Shown in pieces: positions 39,022-49,350 of a stretch of 64,000 nucleotides of DNA. The translations under genes were made by a program, and so were the position numbers. The DNA comes from Arsenophonus sp031446145 (GTDB lineage: Bacteria > Pseudomonadota > Gammaproteobacteria > Enterobacterales > Enterobacteriaceae). The stretch is from NCBI GenBank assembly GCA_031446145.1, contig CP132903.1:186001-250000 (forward strand). Reading direction: 5' to 3'. Below the pieces are notes generated by a model. The model saw nothing but the letters and a program-made list of their open reading frames with translations. It was not told where the DNA came from and ran no database searches. The first letter of the stretch is position 1. Every line of letters starts with the position of its first letter.

Positions 39022-40353
39022 ATGAATGTTTACTTATTATACACAATGATTGGATTTTTCACAGGAATATTTTTTAGTAGCACTTTATTACTCTTTTACA
39101 CAAGAAAAAAAATAAACAAAAAAAAAATAGAATTACAAAATTTGTATACTCTGTATAAAAATAATTATAAAGAAAAATTCGCTAATTCAGAACAATGGAA
39201 AATTAAGTGTGAAGATCTCATTAAAGAATTACAAACACAACAAAAAATTAATCAACATCAAGCAATAAAGTTACAAGAAGTGATGACTAGACTCGAAGAA
39301 ACACGATTAGCTTTTGCAGAAAAACAACGTTTATTATTAAATAATGAAGAACGTTTAAATATTCAATTTGAAAATTTAGCAAATCGTATTTTTGAAAAAA
39401 ATGAACGTAGAGTTTCTGAACGAAACCATCAAAATCTAATTACACTATTAAAACCATTTCGTGAACAATTAGAAAACTTTCAAAATCAGATAAATCATAA
39501 TTTTAGCAAAGAAGAAAGAGAACGTTATACACTTATAGATGAAATTCATAGACTTCAAAAACTAAATATAGAAATCACAAAAGAAACCACTAATCTTACA
39601 AAAGCGCTTAAAGGTGATAATAAAATTCAGGGCAGTTGGGGTGAAACAATTCTTACTCGCATATTAGAAGATTCAGGTTTAAGAGAAGGGCATGAATTCC
39701 AAACTCAAGTCAGAATCAATAATAATGCAAATAATCATTATTATCAACCAGATGTAATTATTCATTTACCAAAAAATAAAGATATTATTATAGATGCTAA
39801 AATGTCACTAACTGCCTACGAACGTTACTTTAATAGTGAAAATGAAGAACAAAAAACTATTGCATTGCAAGAACATATCCTTTCAGTTAAAAATCATATT
39901 AAAGCACTAGGAAAAAAAGAATACCATGAATTAAATGGACTAAAAACACTAGATTATGTCCTAATGTTTATTCCATTAGAACCTGCTTATTTAATAACTT
40001 TACGTAAGGCACCTGAATTAATTGAAGAAGGATTAAAAAATAATATTTTGCTCGTCTGTCCTTCAACTTTATTAGTAGCTATACGTACTATTAATAATTT
40101 ATGGCGCTATGAAAAACAATGTCAAAATGCTCAATTAATTGCAGATCGCGCTGCAAAAATATATGACAAAATAAGATTATTTATTAGTGATATGCAAATT
40201 ATAGGTCAAAGCTTAACAAAAGCACAAATTCATTATCAATCAGCTATTAAAAAATTAACAGAAGGAAAGGGTAATTTAATTCATCAAGCAGAAACTTTAA
40301 AAGAATTAGGGATAAAAGTTAAACGTCCAATTGAGAAAACATTTCATGAATAA
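39022..40353 (+). CDS. rmuC: DNA recombination protein RmuC
   Basis: RmuC family: a membrane-anchored, coiled-coil protein with a predicted nuclease-like domain, reported to limit inversions at short inverted repeats; its biochemistry is poorly known. 443 residues (E. coli 475, the lost part being the non-conserved C-terminal tail). N-terminal membrane segment (about 4-27), long coiled coil (about 30-190) with LNIQFENLANRIFEKNERR, then the conserved domain: ALKGDNKIQGSWGETILTRI, QPDVIIHLPK..IIIDAKMSLTAYERYF and LDYVLMFIPLEPAYL. Starts the rmuC-ubiE-ubiB-ubiD-fre order shared with E. coli. Confidence 0.95.
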   Translation: MNVYLLYTMIGFFTGIFFSSTLLLFYTRKKINKKKIELQNLYTLYKNNYKEKFANSEQWKIKCEDLIKELQTQQKINQHQAIKLQEVMTRLEETRLAFAEKQRLLLNNEERLNIQFENLANRIFEKNERRVSERNHQNLITLLKPFREQLENFQNQINHNFSKEERERYTLIDEIHRLQKLNIEITKETTNLTKALKGDNKIQGSWGETILTRILEDSGLREGHEFQTQVRINNNANNHYYQPDVIIHLPKNKDIIIDAKMSLTAYERYFNSENEEQKTIALQEHILSVKNHIKALGKKEYHELNGLKTLDYVLMFIPLEPAYLITLRKAPELIEEGLKNNILLVCPSTLLVAIRTINNLWRYEKQCQNAQLIADRAAKIYDKIRLFISDMQIIGQSLTKAQIHYQSAIKKLTEGKGNLIHQAETLKELGIKVKRPIEKTFHE

Positions 40354-40437
40354 ATTAAATATATACAACAAAAATTGTTCATAAAAAATATTAATCATTA
40401 TTATCATAAAAAATTAATTCATAATATAGAAAATAAA

Positions 40438-41184
40438 ATGAAGAAAAAATATCTTAATTATAAAGATAAACATAAAAAAATAGTAGAATCCGTTTTTCAT
40501 TCCGTAGCAAGCAAATATGATTTAATGAATGATTTAATGTCATTTGGTATACATAGAATTTGGAAAAATTTTACAATAAAAACAAGTGGAGCATGTCGCG
40601 GACAAATTATTTTAGACCTTGCCGGTGGAACTGGAGATTTAACAGCTAAATTTTCACATATAATTGGCAAAAAAGGTAAAATTATTTTAGTAGACATTAA
40701 TAATTCTATGATAGAAATAGGACGCAAAAAACTTCGTAATATAGGTATCATTGGTAATGTTTATTATATTCAAGCTAATGCTGAAGAATTACCTTTTCCT
40801 GATAACTATTTTGATTGTATCAGTATTTCTTTTGGTCTGCGTAATATCACTAACAAAAAAAAAGCTCTGCAATCTATGTTCAGAGTATTAAAATCAGGTG
40901 GTCGCTTATTAATACTAGAATTTTCAAAACCGATTTCTCCATTTTTACAAAAAATTTTTGATCTTTATTCTTTTAATATTTTACCATCTCTAGGAGAAAT
41001 AATTACAAAAGATGCTGATAGCTATCGTTATTTAGCAGAATCAATTCGCATGCATCCAGATCAAAAAACAATAAAAAAAATGATGGAGTTTGTTGGATTT
41101 AAAAAAGTGTCATATATCAATATGACTGGAGGTATTGTTGCGTTACATAGAGGATTTAAATTCAAAAGATCAATATCTTTATAA
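40438..41184 (+). CDS. ubiE: Ubiquinone/menaquinone C-methyltransferase UbiE
   Basis: SAM-dependent C-methylation of the ubiquinone ring (and of demethylmenaquinone). The frame continues to a TTG at 40375, but the ATG at 40438 (MKKKYLNYKDKHKKIVES) gives 248 residues, close to E. coli's 251, and the 21 codons before it have no counterpart. Conserved blocks: VFHSVASKYDLMNDLMSFG, SAM motif ILDLAGGTGDLTAKFS (about 64-79), ISFGLRNITNKKKAL, YRYLAESIRMHPDQ, and VALHRGFKF at the end. It lies 84 bases after rmuC. Confidence 0.95.
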   Translation: MKKKYLNYKDKHKKIVESVFHSVASKYDLMNDLMSFGIHRIWKNFTIKTSGACRGQIILDLAGGTGDLTAKFSHIIGKKGKIILVDINNSMIEIGRKKLRNIGIIGNVYYIQANAEELPFPDNYFDCISISFGLRNITNKKKALQSMFRVLKSGGRLLILEFSKPISPFLQKIFDLYSFNILPSLGEIITKDADSYRYLAESIRMHPDQKTIKKMMEFVGFKKVSYINMTGGIVALHRGFKFKRSISL

Positions 41185-41734
41185 TGATTTTTTTTGAATA
41201 AAGAGAGTATAACTATAATAAAATATATTAAAAGAAAATTAACTTAAAAGTTACAATCAATCTAAAAAAATATTTTTTATATTAACATATTTTCTTTTAA
41301 AAATTGAAAATAATATATTTTTAATAAAATAGAAATACAAATAAAATGAATTTTAAATAATATAGATTAAGAAAAACAAATTTTCTAATATATTTTTATG
41401 TAATAAAATAACATGTTAAATACTTTTTGAACACTTTTTAATTTATTAAATATAATATTATCTATTATTTTTAAATCTTTTTTAGTTTTTAAAAAACTTT
41501 TAATTAAAAAATATTTTTATGAATTTTTCTTTTGATTTTTAAGATATTTTTTCTGAAAATAAACTAGTTGAACAATACAATTAATATTGTAGAAAATCAA
41601 TTTTTAAATAAAAACATATTACAAGATTTGTAAATACAAAAAACAAAAATATATCCTAAAAAATGATTATAAATTCAAAAAATTAACTAAAAATATTATA
41701 AATACAAAAAGTTTTCTAAAAATGGAGAAAAAAT
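41185..41734. other. Spacer where ubiJ stood
   Basis: 550 AT-rich bases between ubiE and ubiB, the place of ubiJ (yigP) in E. coli. No readable ubiJ remnant; the spacer is shorter than the intact gene. Confidence 0.6.
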
Positions 41735-43381
41735 ATGAAACCGGGAAAACTTAAACGGTTTTATTTCATTATGCGTATATTTTTAAATTATGGTTTAGAC
41801 GAAATTATTCCAAAAATTAAATTTACTGTACCATTAAAATTACTATCTTATTGCTTATTTTGGTTATCTAATAAGCACAAAGACAAATCATTCGCTGAAC
41901 GTTTACGTTTAGCTTTGCAAGATTTAGGACCAATTTGGATTAAATTTGGTCAAATGTTATCTACCAGACGTGATCTTTTTTCAGCACATATTTCTGATCA
42001 ATTAGCACTCTTACAAAATAATGTTGTCAGTTTTGATGGTCGGTTAGCACGTCAACATATTGAAAAATCATTAGGGGGCTCCATTGAAAATTGGTTTGAA
42101 GATTTTAATGAAATTCCATTAGCCTCAGCATCTATAGCTCAAGTACACACAGCAAAATTAAAAAAAAACAATAAACAAATTGTCATAAAAGTAATAAGAC
42201 CAGATATATTATTAAGTATAAAAGCTGATATTAATTTAATGTATAAATTATCTAGTTGGATATCATTTGTATCTGGTAGCAAAAATCTACGAGTAAAAGA
42301 CGTTGTAAAAGAATATGAAAAAACATTAATTAATGAATTAAATTTATTACGTGAAGCCTTTAATGCTATCCAATTAAAACGTAATTTTAAAAATAGTTCG
42401 ATACTTTATGTACCAAAAGTATATTTAAATTTTTGCAGCAAAAACATTATGGTCATGGAACGTATTTACGGTATTCCTATTTCTGACATTCATGCATTAA
42501 AAAAACACGGTATTAATATGAAAATATTAGCTGAAAGAGGAGTTAATATTTTTTTTACCCAAGTTTTTCGTGATAGTTTTTTTCATGCTGACATGCACCC
42601 TGGAAATATTTTTATTAGCAAAAAAAATCCAGAAAATCCACAATATATAGGAATTGATTACGGCATTGTAGGTTCATTAAATCAAGAAGATAAATTTTAT
42701 TTAGCAGAAAATCTTATCGCTTTTTTTAATCGTGATTACAAAAAAATAACCCAATTACATATTAATTCAGGATGGATTCCACGTAATACTGATATTCATG
42801 ATTTTGAATTTGCCATTAGAGAAGTTTGTGAACCTATTTTTAAAAAACCATTAGCAGAAATTTCATTTGGTCATATTTTATTTCATTTATTTAATGCAGC
42901 ACGTCATTTTAATATGCAAGTGCAACCTCAATTGCTCCTATTTCAAAAAACTTTGTTATATGTTGAAGGTTTAGGAAAACAACTATATCCAAACTTAGAT
43001 CTTTGGGATACTGCAAAACCATTTCTAAAGAAATGGATTCAAAAAGAAATAGGATTAATAGGTATTCTTAATTCATTTAAACAACAAACACCTGGTTTTT
43101 ATAAAAATAAAATAACAGAAATTCCTCAATTATTATATCAAGTACTTAACCAACATAAATCTTTACAAGATACTTTTGAAAAATATTACTTTCAATTTAA
43201 AAAACAGAATAATAAAAAAATAGAAAAATATTATTTATTTGGTATGGGCGCAACTTCTTTATTATGTGGAACTATATTAGAAATTTTTAATTTTACAATC
43301 AGCGCTATTATTTTGATATTCTTCAGTATAATCTCATGGAGTATAGGGTGGTATAAAATAATAAAAAAAGATTTTTTTTAA
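41735..43381 (+). CDS. ubiB: Ubiquinone biosynthesis kinase-like protein UbiB
   Basis: ADCK/ABC1-family atypical kinase/ATPase needed for ubiquinone synthesis, anchored in the inner membrane. 548 residues against 546 in E. coli. The family's KxGQ helix is in LGPIWIKFGQMLSTRRDLF (about 66-84), followed by the Ala-rich loop PLASASIAQVHTAKL (about 128), the lysine in QIVIKVIRPDI, and the catalytic-loop segment FRDSFFHADMHPGNIFIS and IGIDYGIVG. Two hydrophobic segments close the C terminus. E. coli has ubiJ before it and tatABC after it; both are gone here. Confidence 0.97.
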   Translation: MKPGKLKRFYFIMRIFLNYGLDEIIPKIKFTVPLKLLSYCLFWLSNKHKDKSFAERLRLALQDLGPIWIKFGQMLSTRRDLFSAHISDQLALLQNNVVSFDGRLARQHIEKSLGGSIENWFEDFNEIPLASASIAQVHTAKLKKNNKQIVIKVIRPDILLSIKADINLMYKLSSWISFVSGSKNLRVKDVVKEYEKTLINELNLLREAFNAIQLKRNFKNSSILYVPKVYLNFCSKNIMVMERIYGIPISDIHALKKHGINMKILAERGVNIFFTQVFRDSFFHADMHPGNIFISKKNPENPQYIGIDYGIVGSLNQEDKFYLAENLIAFFNRDYKKITQLHINSGWIPRNTDIHDFEFAIREVCEPIFKKPLAEISFGHILFHLFNAARHFNMQVQPQLLLFQKTLLYVEGLGKQLYPNLDLWDTAKPFLKKWIQKEIGLIGILNSFKQQTPGFYKNKITEIPQLLYQVLNQHKSLQDTFEKYYFQFKKQNNKKIEKYYLFGMGATSLLCGTILEIFNFTISAIILIFFSIISWSIGWYKIIKKDFF

Positions 43382-44292
43382 AAAAAACGTATATCTTAAT
43401 TTTAAAAAAAATAATCAATATATTAACTTATAATGCTTTATATAATTTGATAATTATAATTTTTAATTTATAAACTGTAAAAAAAATCTACAATTTCAAG
43501 AAAAATATTAAAAAAAAGATTATAAAAAATTTGCTGTTTTCAAAAAAATATATAAATAAAATCTCTATAAAATAATACTAAAATTATACGTAATAAAGGT
43601 GATCCGTACATTTAAAGTGTATCTTTATATTTAAAATTTATAACTAGTATGTATTTTTATAAAATTAAAAACTTACTGTATATCAAAGATATTTATCATT
43701 ATTAAAAAACAAAAAATATTTACATTATAACAGTATATCAAAAATATCTTTTAAAAGTACATTAAAAATTATTTTATAATATTATCATATATAAAATTAG
43801 AGTAAGATACTATATTATGAGTGCACATAAAACATCATTTTTATATGATTTCACATAAAAAACACATTATTATTTACAAGTAATAAGTTTTATTTTTTAT
43901 CTTGCAAAGATCATAACAAAGGCAAAAAGAATTAAAAAATTAAAATTAAGATAATATGATATCATATTATTAATTTATAAAATTGCAGTATATTTATTAC
44001 ATAAAAATCATTAACAAAAAATAACAATTGATTTTTATTTTTTAAAATATATTAATTTTTAAAAAACATATTGCTTTATTTCTTACAAAGAAAAAGCATA
44101 ATAAGAAAAATAATACTTTATAAAAATATATAAAAAATCTGTAATTAATCTCAATCAAACTGTATATTTTTACTAAAAAAAATATTATAAATTATTAAAC
44201 ATTATTATTATGCAATTATGCAAAAAACTTTAAATCACAACAAAAATCATTTTTTTAAGAAAAATTTTATCAGTTTAAAACTAAAAAATATC
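43382..44292. other. Spacer where tatABC stood
   Basis: About 900 bases between ubiB and ubiD, the place of tatABC(D) and rfaH in E. coli. No readable remnant. A perfect 20-bp palindrome ATAATATGATATCATATTAT lies at 43951-43970; with this base composition a palindrome of that size is expected by chance somewhere in the window. Confidence 0.6.
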
Positions 44293-45783
44293 ATGAAATA
44301 CCATGACCTAAGGCATTTTTTATTAATATTAGAACAAAAAAAAGAACTAAAACGTATTACTTATACTGTCGACCCCTATCTAGAAATGACAGAAATAGCT
44401 GATCGAACTTTACGAGCAGGTGGACCTACATTATTATTTGAAAAACCAAAAGGTTTTAATATGCCTGTACTTTGCAATTTATTTGGCACTACCCATCGAG
44501 TAGCAATGGGGATGGGAAAAAAAAATATCAAATTATTAAATGAAATAGGTAATTTATTAGCTTTCTTAAAAGAACCAGAACCTCCAAAAAAAATTATTGA
44601 TTTTATCAAACAATTATCTCGATTTAAACAAATTTTTTATATGCCTACCAAAAAATTACGATGGGGGGGATGCCAAGAACAAATCTTAAGAGGCAATGAT
44701 GTTGATCTCTTTCGTATTCCAATCATGCATTGTTGGCCAGATGATATAGCTCCACTTATAACATGCGGGTTAACTATTACTAAAGGACCTAATAAACCAC
44801 GTCAAAACTTAGGTATATATCGACAACAATTATTAAGTAAAAATAAACTAATTATGCGTTGGTTATCAAATCGTGGTGGTGCATTAGATTTTCAGGAATG
44901 GTGCAAAAAGTATCCAGGAAAATTTTTTCCTGTAGCAGTTGCTTTAGGTGCTGACCCTGCAACTATTTTAGCAGCAGTTACTCCAATTCCAGATGCACTT
45001 TCTGAATATGCATTTGCCGGATTATTACGCGGATGTCGCTCAACAGTCGTAAAATGTATTTCTAATGAACTTGAAGTACCAGCAAATGCAGAAATAATTC
45101 TGGAGGGATACATAAATCCTAAAGAATTAGCACCAGAGGGACCTTATGGTGATCATACAGGTTACTACAATGAAGTAAATATATTCCCCGTATTTACGGT
45201 TACACATATAACACAACGTTTTAAACCAATTTATCATTCAACTTATACCGGTCGCCCTCCTGATGAACCTAGTATATTAAGCGCTGCACTAAATGAAATA
45301 TTTATTCCTATATTACAGAAAAAATTTCCAGAAATTATTGATTTTTATTTACCTCCTGAAGCATGTTCATATAGATTAGCCGTAATAACAATTAACAAAA
45401 AATATATTGGACATCCTAAACATATTATGATGGGCATTTGGTCTTATTTACATCAATTTATCTATACTAAATTTATTATTGTTTGTGATGCAGATATTAA
45501 CGCTCGCAATTGGCACGATGTCATTTGGGCAATCACAACTAGAATGGATCCTGCAAGAGATACAATTATAATAGAAAATACTCCTATAGATTATCTTGAC
45601 TTTGCATCACCAATCTCAGGTTTAGGTTCAAAAATCGGATTTGATGCAACTAATAAATGGTTAGGAGAAACACAAAGAACATGGGGAAGTCCAATTGTGA
45701 TGACAGAAAAAATAAAAAAAAGAATAGATAAAATCTGGAATGAGTTAAATATTTTCACATTTAAAGAGACTATAGATGACTAA
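44293..45783 (+). CDS. ubiD: 4-hydroxy-3-polyprenylbenzoate decarboxylase UbiD
   Basis: Prenylated-FMN-dependent decarboxylase of ubiquinone synthesis; it needs UbiX for its cofactor. The ATG at 44293 (MKYHDLRHFLLILEQ) gives 496 residues (E. coli 497); an ATG 25 codons earlier (44218) gives an unmatched Asn/Lys-rich extension. Conserved: NLGIYRQQLLSKNKLIMRW, the cofactor and catalytic region LEVPANAEIILEGYI through PEGPYGDHTGYYNEV, STYTGRPPDEPS, and TTRMDPARDT near the C terminus. Overlaps the start of fre by 8 bases, so the two are translationally linked. Confidence 0.95.
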   Translation: MKYHDLRHFLLILEQKKELKRITYTVDPYLEMTEIADRTLRAGGPTLLFEKPKGFNMPVLCNLFGTTHRVAMGMGKKNIKLLNEIGNLLAFLKEPEPPKKIIDFIKQLSRFKQIFYMPTKKLRWGGCQEQILRGNDVDLFRIPIMHCWPDDIAPLITCGLTITKGPNKPRQNLGIYRQQLLSKNKLIMRWLSNRGGALDFQEWCKKYPGKFFPVAVALGADPATILAAVTPIPDALSEYAFAGLLRGCRSTVVKCISNELEVPANAEIILEGYINPKELAPEGPYGDHTGYYNEVNIFPVFTVTHITQRFKPIYHSTYTGRPPDEPSILSAALNEIFIPILQKKFPEIIDFYLPPEACSYRLAVITINKKYIGHPKHIMMGIWSYLHQFIYTKFIIVCDADINARNWHDVIWAITTRMDPARDTIIIENTPIDYLDFASPISGLGSKIGFDATNKWLGETQRTWGSPIVMTEKIKKRIDKIWNELNIFTFKETIDD

Positions 45784-46480
45784 ATTAAAATGCAAAGTTA
45801 TATCTATAAAATCTATTAATAATACTACTATCTATAGAGTTTTATTATTACCTCAAGGTCAATTTTCATTTCGCGCTGGTCAATATTTGATGCTTACTAT
45901 AGATAAATATAACAAACGACCATTTTCTATAGTCTCAATTCCTTCAGAAAAAAAAATTCTTGAATTACATATAAATGCATCTAAATGTCATTTATATAAC
46001 ATACAAGTCATGAAACAAATTAATAAAAAAAACAATATTAATATTGATATACCATATGGACAAGCTTGGTTCCGTGAAGGCAGTCAAAAACCTATGATTA
46101 TTATTACAGGAGGGACGGGGTTTTCTTATACTAGATCTATTTTATACGCTGCATTAAAGGAAAACCCATACAGAGACATTACTTTTTATTGGGGTAGTCG
46201 AAAATTAGAAAATTTATATTATTTAAATGAATTAAAATATCTTGCAAAAAAATATCCTACTGTAAAAATTATTTTCGTAATTGAAGAATTCGTATCACAT
46301 TGGAGAGGACGCAGAGGTACAGTATTAAATGCTGTAATGAATGATTTTGATAAACTTACTAAATATGAAATTTATATTGCTGGTCCATTTAAAATGGCTA
46401 AAACTGCCAGAGAATATTTTTGTAATGAAAAAGAAGCAATTGCTGAATATTTTTATGGAGATGCATTTGAATTTCTCTAA
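45776..46480 (+). CDS. fre: NAD(P)H-flavin reductase Fre
   Basis: Reduces free flavins with NAD(P)H; in E. coli it activates ribonucleotide reductase and supplies reduced flavin, possibly to the UbiX/UbiD system. 234 residues against 233 in E. coli. Flavin-binding RPFSIVSIPSEKK (about 47-59), the NAD-binding IIITGGTGFSYTRSILYAAL (about 104-123), IYIAGPFKMAKTAREYFC and C-terminal FYGDAFEFL are present. There is no ferredoxin domain, consistent with Fre rather than a CDP-6-deoxy-type reductase. Starts inside the ubiD end, as in E. coli where fre follows ubiD. Confidence 0.95.
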   Translation: MTKLKCKVISIKSINNTTIYRVLLLPQGQFSFRAGQYLMLTIDKYNKRPFSIVSIPSEKKILELHINASKCHLYNIQVMKQINKKNNINIDIPYGQAWFREGSQKPMIIITGGTGFSYTRSILYAALKENPYRDITFYWGSRKLENLYYLNELKYLAKKYPTVKIIFVIEEFVSHWRGRRGTVLNAVMNDFDKLTKYEIYIAGPFKMAKTAREYFCNEKEAIAEYFYGDAFEFL

Positions 46481-47426
46481 TTAAAATCAGAAATTAATTA
46501 TCTGTGTAATTATCCTGTATTTATAATATTAAAAACATATTCCTTAAAAAAGGTATTAATAAAATAAAAATATTTTAATATTTTTCTAAAACCCTGAATT
46601 TTATTTAATTGTAGATAAAAACTATAATGACAAAAAAATAAATTATATTTTTATCCTATAAAAAGAGCATAAAAATAATTGATATCAAATAATTTACAAG
46701 AACTATAAAAATAATTATTGTAATTTATATACATAATCTTTATATAAAATATCAAAATATAATGACTATATAAAATCGTATGATTTTTAGATATACATAA
46801 TATCACAAGATAAAATAATATCTTCAAATAACAATTTGTTTTAAATAATATAAAATATTGCTACTGCATTAAAAAATCATTAAATAATTTTTTTTTAATA
46901 ATTCTTTCATATAATTTATTATTAAAATTTTTTAATTTACATATAAAAATCATAATTTTTTTCTTTTATCATAAAATTAATTTATTCTATAAAATATATT
47001 TATTTATTCTAATTCAATTTTTAATTCATTATAAAATAATCACAAAACAAGCACTATCACAATAATAAAGTTTCTTTAATATTTATTTTAGAAAAAATCT
47101 AATTTTGCATAAAAAAGAAAAAAGAATTATCATAAAAATTTTTTTTAATGATTTAATACAAAAATATATTAAAATATTTATATAGAATGTTTAAATCATG
47201 ATATAATTTCAAATTAAAAAATTAAAGATATAATTTATAGAAAAAACTATACACTATTATCTATCTTTAATAAAAAAAATAAAATTTTAAAATAACTAAA
47301 ATCAAATAAAAATTTTGAAACATAGTAATTAAAAAAATTAATATTTATACCGAATAATATTTTTATATTTTAGTAATCAAATTAAAGAATTTAAACAACA
47401 TAAATTTATTAAGGAGTATATACATA
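46481..47426. other. Gene-free spacer, fre to ssb
   Basis: About 950 AT-rich bases with no recognisable remnant. The last part should carry the ssb promoter. A recA/uvrA-type LexA box was looked for and not seen. Confidence 0.5.
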
Positions 47427-47969
47427 ATGAGCAATAGAGGTGTTAATAAAGTAATATTAATTGGTAATTTAGGACAAGATCCAGAAATTCGTTATATGCC
47501 AAATGGAGGTACGGTCGCAAATTTAACACTAGCCACCTCCGAAAGTTGGCGTGATAAACAAACTGGCAACATACGTGAAAAAACAGAGTGGCACCGTATA
47601 GTCATTTTTGGCAAACTTGCAGAAATAGCAAGCGAATATTTACGCAAAGGTTCACAAGTGTATATAGAAGGCTCGTTACAAACTCGCAAATGGCAAGATC
47701 AAAATGGACAAGATCGCTATAATACTGAAGTAATAGTAAACGTTACAGGTACGCTTCAAATGCTAGGTACCCGCAACCTAAATTCAGCAGAAAACTCGCA
47801 AAATAATAAAATTGATCATCTGAAAGCAATTCAAGAACCTAAATCTAAAGAAATAAATGGTACTAAATCAGAAAAACCTATCGTACTATCTGAAGAAATA
47901 ACTGAATCGACTAATACAGAAAATAATAAGGAAACATTAATAGATTTTGATGATGATATTCCATTTTAA
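47427..47969 (+). CDS. ssb: Single-stranded DNA-binding protein
   Basis: Homotetrameric protein coating single-stranded DNA in replication and repair. 180 residues (E. coli 178). OB fold at about 1-112 (RGVNKVILIGNLGQDPEIRY, SESWRDKQTG, EKTEWHRIVIFGKLAEIA), a disordered linker of about 55 residues that is Asn/Glu/Lys/Ser-rich instead of the Gly/Gln-rich linker of E. coli, and the partner-binding tip DFDDDIPF intact. AAGGAGTATATAC is one of the best ribosome sites in the window. The wording SLQTRKWQDQNGQDRYNTE recalls Proteus/Providencia SSB. Confidence 0.97.
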   Translation: MSNRGVNKVILIGNLGQDPEIRYMPNGGTVANLTLATSESWRDKQTGNIREKTEWHRIVIFGKLAEIASEYLRKGSQVYIEGSLQTRKWQDQNGQDRYNTEVIVNVTGTLQMLGTRNLNSAENSQNNKIDHLKAIQEPKSKEINGTKSEKPIVLSEEITESTNTENNKETLIDFDDDIPF

Positions 47970-48052
47970 ATACTCGCATAATATTTATATACTCAAAAAG
48001 TACACAATTATAAATTGTATTTACTCGATTAAGAATATCTTTTTTACACGAT

Positions 48053-48095
48053 ATCTATTTTTTTATAATTTTATAAAAAAATAGATTTTTATTAT
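48053..48095 (+). terminator. Terminator after ssb
   Basis: Perfect 16-bp inverted repeat, arms 48053-48068 (ATCTATTTTTTTATAA) and 48071-48086, followed by TTTTATTATTT. It is 83 bases after the ssb stop and lies between the convergent ssb and alr, so it may act on both. The inner part recurs near 51766-51787. Confidence 0.7.
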
Positions 48096-48217
48096 TTAAT
48101 AAAATACATTAATAAAAATATATTATTGATATTACATACTGTAAATATTAAAAAACTAAAAAATATGTTTAATATTACTCTAATATTAGATTTGAAAAAC
48201 TTTTTTATGTTAATTTA

Positions 48218-49327
48218 TTAATCTAAATACTCTATTTTAACACGAGAAGTTAATTTTGTTAGTAATTCATAATTACTAAGATGAACATATGAGGCTATTT
48301 CTTCAACAGGCAATAAATTCCCCCATATAATAACCTCATCACCAACTTTATCACTAACATTTCTTCCTAAATCTACCAATATCATATCCATAGAAACTTT
48401 ACCGACAATAGGCACTCTACGTCCATTAATCAAAACTGGCGTACCTTCAGGGGCATTCCCTGGATACCCATCACCATAACCAATAGCTACTACTCCAAGA
48501 GTAGTATCATAACTACTAAGCCATATACCATTATAACCCACTGTTTCTCCAGCGTAATGTTTACGAATAGCAATCAAATTAGATTTTAGTGTCATAGCTG
48601 GTAATAAACCAAAATCTTTACCTTTCTTTCCTTTTTTTGGTGAAGATCCATACATTATAATACCAATCCGCACCCAATCAAAATATGATTCAGGCCAAAA
48701 TAAAATACCAGCAGAAGCCGCAATAGATTTTTCACCTGGTTTATCTTTTATAAAAGAATTAAAGCATGCTAATTGTTGATTTGTAGCTATAGGACATTCT
48801 GGATTATCTGCTTGATAAAAATGACTGATAATATTAATAGGTTTTTCGATATAACGACATCTCGTTAAACGATTATAAAATGTTATTCCTTCTTCTGGCC
48901 TTATTCCTAATCGATGCATACCAGTATCTAATTTCATCCAAACTTTTACAGTATTTTTAATTGCATATTCTTTAAAAATTTCAAGTTTTTCCATATTACG
49001 AAGTTGTTCAATACTATGTATGACAACATCAATTTTATGTTTAATTATAATCAATAATTCTGATTGATCAAAAAAGCCTTCTAATAATAAAATAGGTTTT
49101 TTTATCCCATATTCACGTAATGCTATTGCTTCAGTAATACGAGCAACACCAAAACAATCTACAAAATTTTCTATTGCAACAGCAGTTTCTAATAAACCAT
49201 GTCCATAAGCATTAGCTTTAACTATAGCAATAAAACGACTCTTTGGAACAATTTCTCGCACTCTTTTTACATTATGACACAAAGAAGAACGATCAATAAT
49301 AGCAGTTGCTAGTTTCATTAAATGCAT
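48218..49327 (-). CDS. alr: Alanine racemase
   Basis: PLP enzyme making D-alanine for peptidoglycan, implying some wall synthesis. 369 residues (E. coli 359). PLP lysine Lys37 in AIVKANAYGHG, substrate-binding MKLDTGMHRLGI (about 130), the catalytic Tyr of the second half in GETVGYNGIW, and VGKVSMDMILVDLG are all conserved. Start either at 49327 (MHLMKLATA) or at the second Met, 49318; E. coli (MQAATVVI) slightly favours the latter. It follows dnaB by 23 bases, as in E. coli; alr is favoured over dadX by this neighbour. Confidence 0.95.
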   Translation of the reverse strand: MHLMKLATAIIDRSSLCHNVKRVREIVPKSRFIAIVKANAYGHGLLETAVAIENFVDCFGVARITEAIALREYGIKKPILLLEGFFDQSELLIIIKHKIDVVIHSIEQLRNMEKLEIFKEYAIKNTVKVWMKLDTGMHRLGIRPEEGITFYNRLTRCRYIEKPINIISHFYQADNPECPIATNQQLACFNSFIKDKPGEKSIAASAGILFWPESYFDWVRIGIIMYGSSPKKGKKGKDFGLLPAMTLKSNLIAIRKHYAGETVGYNGIWLSSYDTTLGVVAIGYGDGYPGNAPEGTPVLINGRRVPIVGKVSMDMILVDLGRNVSDKVGDEVIIWGNLLPVEEIASYVHLSNYELLTKLTSRVKIEYLD

Positions 49328-49350
49328 CTTAATTAAATATAATATATGAA

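Noticed and set aside
43951..43970. Perfect 20-bp palindrome between ubiB and ubiD
   Set aside because: Composed almost only of A and T; with roughly 20 kb of such spacer, one or two palindromes of this size are expected by chance.
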